In this document: piece after piece, positions 60,440 to 64,000 of the stretch
Layout of the letters: each line of letters starts with the position of its first letter
How positions within the stretch are numbered: position 1 is the first letter of the stretch
Source: Ceratothoa steindachneri
Taxonomy: Eukaryota > Arthropoda > Malacostraca > Isopoda > Cymothoidae
Assembly: GCA_963969495.1 (NCBI GenBank)
Contig: OZ018321.1
Span: 196,581,126-196,645,125, forward strand
Reading direction: 5' to 3'
Length of the DNA stretch: 64,000 nt
Notes under the pieces: model-generated
Told to the model about the DNA's origin: nothing
Seen by the model: only the letters and a program-made list of their open reading frames with translations
Databases searched by the model: none
Position numbers and translations under genes: made by a program

Positions 60440-61110
60440 TTTTTTCTTGTGTGAATTTTCTCTCTTACTTCATATTGAAGTTTTGTGGCTTGAGCCAGTG
60501 TTTCCTCTTTTTTAAGGGAGATTATTAGTTACCAAATGCTCAGATGAATTCTGGGAAGAGTTTTCGTAAAAGCATTATTAAACCACTCAATGCTGTTATT
60601 CGTTTTTTTCTTGCACTTTAAAACCCTAGACTGTACGTCCCACATCTGTATATGGAATAATGTCGTTGCTCTTCTCTTATTCATCGAATGCAAATTCAAC
60701 TTCATGGCAAGGTAGAAAGGCAAGGGCGGGAAAACAACGTATGTTTAAACTGAAGCTGCTGTCATTGTGACAGCGTTGTCGAAATCCAATATTTATTAAC
60801 TTTCTATAGAGGGAGTGAGAAAAATAGAAAAAAGAACCAGTGTGCTCAGTAAATGGGAAAACAGCTGTAATTCCATTAATAGAAGCAATTTCAAAATTGC
60901 TCTTCATACAGATTGGACTTTCATTGACGAAGTCTTTAAGCTTTGAAAATATAATTTTATACGTTTCCTCAGCTTTGTTAGGGAGAAGCACAACCACACG
61001 GGAAAGCTGCTCTTTCTAGAATTTATGTGCATAGTAAAAAGTTGAGAGAATATGCACGGCGATGCTATAAAGGTCCCATTAGCAAATATCAGGATTCTTT
61101 TGCGTCATCT
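60440..61110 (-). pseudogene. MULE-type transposase relic
   Basis: The minus strand reads ILIFANGTFIASPCIFSQLFT (about 61095-61030), where the catalytic DGTF Asp is Asn. Then VVLLPNKAEETYKIIFSKLK (60997-60940). Then NFEIASINGITAVFPFTEH and SFFYFSHSLYRKL, a decayed CFFHLSQSLYRK (60900-60790). Then SSFSLNIRCFPALAFLPCHE. After a frame change it reads HIQMWDVQSRVL and KTNNSIEWFNNAF (consensus RTNNSVEGWHN.F), HLSIW and LITNNLPLKKRKH to about 60480. These blocks are the MULE (DDE_Tnp_MULE) family as found in animals. The upstream part appears deleted just before GTF. Confidence 0.85.
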
Positions 61111-62784
61111 TCTCCCGACTCATATTGTAAGAATTTCTTACCAGAGTCAAGGAATTGGAATCCAGAGGAATAGTAAAGCATTCTTTTTTCAATTTCTCAC
61201 ATTTCGAGAACTGTTTTGCACCCTTTTAAGCTAAACATGTCTAGATTCTTCTGAAGAGAACAAACAAAAACTTATTAATGTATGAGTAGCTTGATGAGTT
61301 CTGAGAGTTTCTTCTTTTAACTATGCCATTGCACCTTTTGCTTTCACTTCACTGTCTGTTTCCGCGTGGTTTTGTTCATTCATATGTTTTAATATTTCAT
61401 ATCTATCTTCGTTGGATGTAGTATGTAATCTTGTCATGCACAATTGTTTTTTTGTTAATACAGATTAACAAATAAATTTTCGCTTTGTGCTTGGGTTTTT
61501 GATTTTGATGATATGTATATTGAAGGTCATGAATAACGATGTCTTCTACAGGTTCAATTTTAACTACAACTACCATTTTTATGTGTAACAGAATCTCTAT
61601 AAAAGCGTCCAAACTGATGAAAATCAAATATGACTGTAGAATACTCGTATCGTTCACATTTAAGTATATTTGTATCATCGATTTGCCAATTTGGTCTAAC
61701 CGTACTTTAGGCCCAATCTTAGGATTAATTTAATAATGAAAGCCGCCTATTTATGCTTGTGGGTTTAAATATTTCTAAGTGAAAGTGAAGTAGTTCATAA
61801 ACCTTTTAATTGCATATCAATTTTCCTTACTGGGCATCTGTCTCACAGGAAAATTTCCCGACTGGCAAATTTTTCACTATCAAATTTTCTAGCTTCATTC
61901 TATTAGTGCTATGTAGTACACACTTAAGGCTTATTGATGGTGATGACGTTCCTTAGATTAGTTTTAATTCTTATACATATGAAAGGGTGTGTGTGCGCTT
62001 GCCACCAAATAGGAAGATAAAACCGAACTTACAACAAACGAGAGACAGAGAAACAGGGAGGGGTGGGGGGGGGAAGCCATTTCAGGTAGTTCAGGGAGAC
62101 AGAGGCTCAGTTCTAAGAGAATAATTTGTTGATCTTTCGCAGGGGGAGAAATATTTTTTTGTGCTGGCTGAGCTATTTGAGAGTGAAGAGCCAGTGTTAA
62201 ACTTCTCCTTAATATAATATTCAAATGCAGTTAGACAAAGAAATGATAATCACGAACTCCTTGAATTAAATGCAACACACAACTATTTTCAATGGAATGT
62301 TTTTTAAAGGATGAACTCGTAGTTTGTATAAGATAGTTTACTACGTAGTTAAGGCGAATTCGGCCTTTCAGTATAGCAAAATGTTTATAAGTCAAGTTTT
62401 GTTTTAGATTTAAAGAGCTGACTACAAGACATAAAATACAAATCAAGAAATTAATATAAATAAACACTATAAATTGTAAAAAATAGAGGACTCATAGAGG
62501 TGGTTAAATGTTTAAAGAGTGACATAAATATTGTATCAAAATAATAATTGAAAAAACAAATATATTATGTGAAAAAGCATTATTTTTACCTCTAATGGGT
62601 CACTTTGCGTGCCTAACAATCTGGTACGAGCGAGCTTCCAATGTCAAATGATAACCGTCAGACCAACAAGATTAGTTGAAACATCACAAGTAGACCTGTT
62701 ACAGGTATTTAAAATACTAAGCCATTATCACCATAAACAAATCGCCATTTTTTTATTTAAAAGACAAATTAGTTAATAATAAAT
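61111..62784. other. Unassigned
   Basis: 61111-61420 may hold decayed N-terminal MULE sequence but is not readable. A G-run (GGGGTGGGGGGGG) at about 62060-62072. No other feature recognised. Confidence 0.4.
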
Positions 62785-64000
62785 ATGTTACCTCATTCAA
62801 TTTTCCTCATCCTGGGATTTTTACTCAATATTAAGATCAAGTTGTCTAGAAGCGACAATAATCGCTATATCTATTCCTGCTATGGACAGGAAACGTTGCG
62901 TCTTTTCCGATTCTACAAAAGAACTTCTAGAAGACTTTTAATGGCTGAACTCGATACATGTTTTTTTGACACAGGCCATGAGTGTAAAGTGTACCCCCAA
63001 TTTTTCTATCCAAGCTTTAATGTAAATCTCTCTACAATTTACAGTTTTACAATGATTCCTTCCATTAATTATTGCTCTATGAAAGGAAAACTAAACAAAT
63101 AGGGTGGAAGAACTTGCACAAAAGCAACAAGACTCTCTCCATTCACTGTCTAATAACCTATATTTTTTGGTTGGCTTACTACTTAAAAAAATTACACTAC
63201 AAAACTTCTTCTGTTTAAAAAATGAAACAATATTAATACATGAATTTTAATTAAATTCCTTAGTATAAATTGCCCTTAATTTGTGGATCCAAATGAAGTT
63301 GTTACAAACTATCAGATTACCATTTATCGCATAGGGCGAGATTTTTGCTTTCACTTGGTTTAGATTTCAATGTTCCTAATTTTTTCTACACTAAACCCAC
63401 CTTTATAGTCTATTTTGAAAAGCTTGCTAAGGCCCTTAACTATCTTCTTGTTATGAGTCTTTTAATAGATTTCTATATAAACTTTTAAATACTTCCCAAC
63501 AAATGTACCAGAAATTTAAGTGGGATAAGTTTACCTCGATTTCTTTTCGCAATTTGGACCTGGAACTTTCCCTGAATTTGGGAAAAAACCGAAATATCAT
63601 AATTACAAAACCCAACAAGGGAAAAGGACAAGTGTTATTAAACCATTAAGATTACCTAAATAAGAGTTACACTTTTGGCAGACTCCACCAGATTTAAAAG
63701 TTAGGAAACGGAGAATAAATTACATACATTTCAATTGGATAAGAAATTTAATAGGTTTCTCGACAGTTGGAAATAAGCTTTATTCCAAAATGCATGCCAC
63801 AGTTTCTGGCCTAGATAGAAAATATTTTCACCTAAACTATATAAAACTGGTATTCCACTGCGTCCTTCTTAATGCATCTTATAATTTGCCTAATATAAGG
63901 CTATTCAAATTGGCTGTGAAATTTCTATCTCCTCTAGTACAAAATTGATACACTATTACGAACATTTAAAAATTCCTAAAGCAACTGATTGATTGCCAAA
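62785..64000 (+). pseudogene. Penelope-like element, 5' half of RT, runs off window
   Basis: 62785-63102 is open: after a hydrophobic start it has LFRFYKRTSRRLLMAELDTC and CKVYPQFFYPSF, like the N-terminal basic region of Penelope-like proteins (L..L.FL..C....VIPKF). Then ARFLLSLGLDFNVPNFF and KPTFIVYFEKLAKALN (63337-63440; the family has LSLGLDF.P). Then RNIIITKPNKGKGQVLL (63590-63640; family ITKPDKG.G.V.L). Then KTGIPLRPS (about 63845-63870; family GLPKIHK...PLRPI) and YNLPNIRL. Several frameshifts. The catalytic YxDD block would lie beyond 64000. Confidence 0.85.

Overview
This is a eukaryotic, almost certainly metazoan (invertebrate), intergenic window. The reasons are its AT-rich composition, long (TA)n and (CT)n(TA)n microsatellites, tRNA-derived repeats, a 200-base run of N (assembly gap, 53220-53419), and a dense layer of decayed animal-type transposable elements: Tc1/mariner, Merlin, hAT, MULE, CR1/L2-like and I-type LINEs, and Penelope-like elements. 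I see no convincing host protein-coding gene, no rRNA and no intact tRNA. The species cannot be fixed from the sequence. A similar mix occurs in cephalopods, copepods and arachnids, but that is only an impression.

Layout. 0-5 kb: a Tc1 deletion derivative, a second Tc1 relic, a Merlin element (2448-3806) with recognisable terminal inverted repeats and a broken IS1595/ISXO2-type transposase, then a mariner relic. 6-8 kb: a CR1/L2-like LINE relic containing a 131-bp triplication, with an inverted fragment of the same LINE downstream. 10.7-11.3 kb: a degenerate 35-bp minisatellite. 12.46-12.78 kb: a hAT-type MITE with a perfect 8-bp target duplication. 14-17.6 kb: three Tc1 relics separated by (TA)n arrays. 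19-25 kb: mariner/Tc1 fragments. 26.7-28.0 kb: the 3' half of a Penelope-like element (reverse transcriptase C-terminus plus GIY-YIG). 28.23-28.69 kb: a near-perfect 458-bp palindrome made of two head-to-head tRNA-related SINE bodies. 28.7-30.5 kb: a mariner and a Tc1 relic. 31.9-35.2 kb: two well preserved Tc1 elements of different families, each followed by a (CT)n(TA)n array. 36.8-39.0 kb: an antisense I-type LINE with endonuclease, reverse transcriptase and RNase H remnants. 41-46 kb: a Tc1 relic, a G/T-rich minisatellite followed by C-rich DNA with a 22-bp tandem, and a mariner deletion copy. 48.8-50.7 kb: a Tc1 interrupted by a second copy of the same mariner deletion derivative. 50.8-52.07 kb: a Tc1 of the same family as the one at the window start. 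52.7-53.2 kb: a CR1/L2-like reverse transcriptase running into the gap. 60.4-61.1 kb: a MULE transposase remnant. 62.8-64.0 kb: the 5' half of another Penelope-like element running off the window.

No element encodes an intact transposase or polymerase; where catalytic residues can be read, several are substituted. The most instructive signals are structural: the palindrome, two inverted mariner copies sharing one internal deletion junction, the mariner-in-Tc1 nesting, tRNA-like sequence at the Merlin ends, and the repeated placement of (TA)n arrays at transposon ends. I did not find a new defence system, gene cluster or other coding system.
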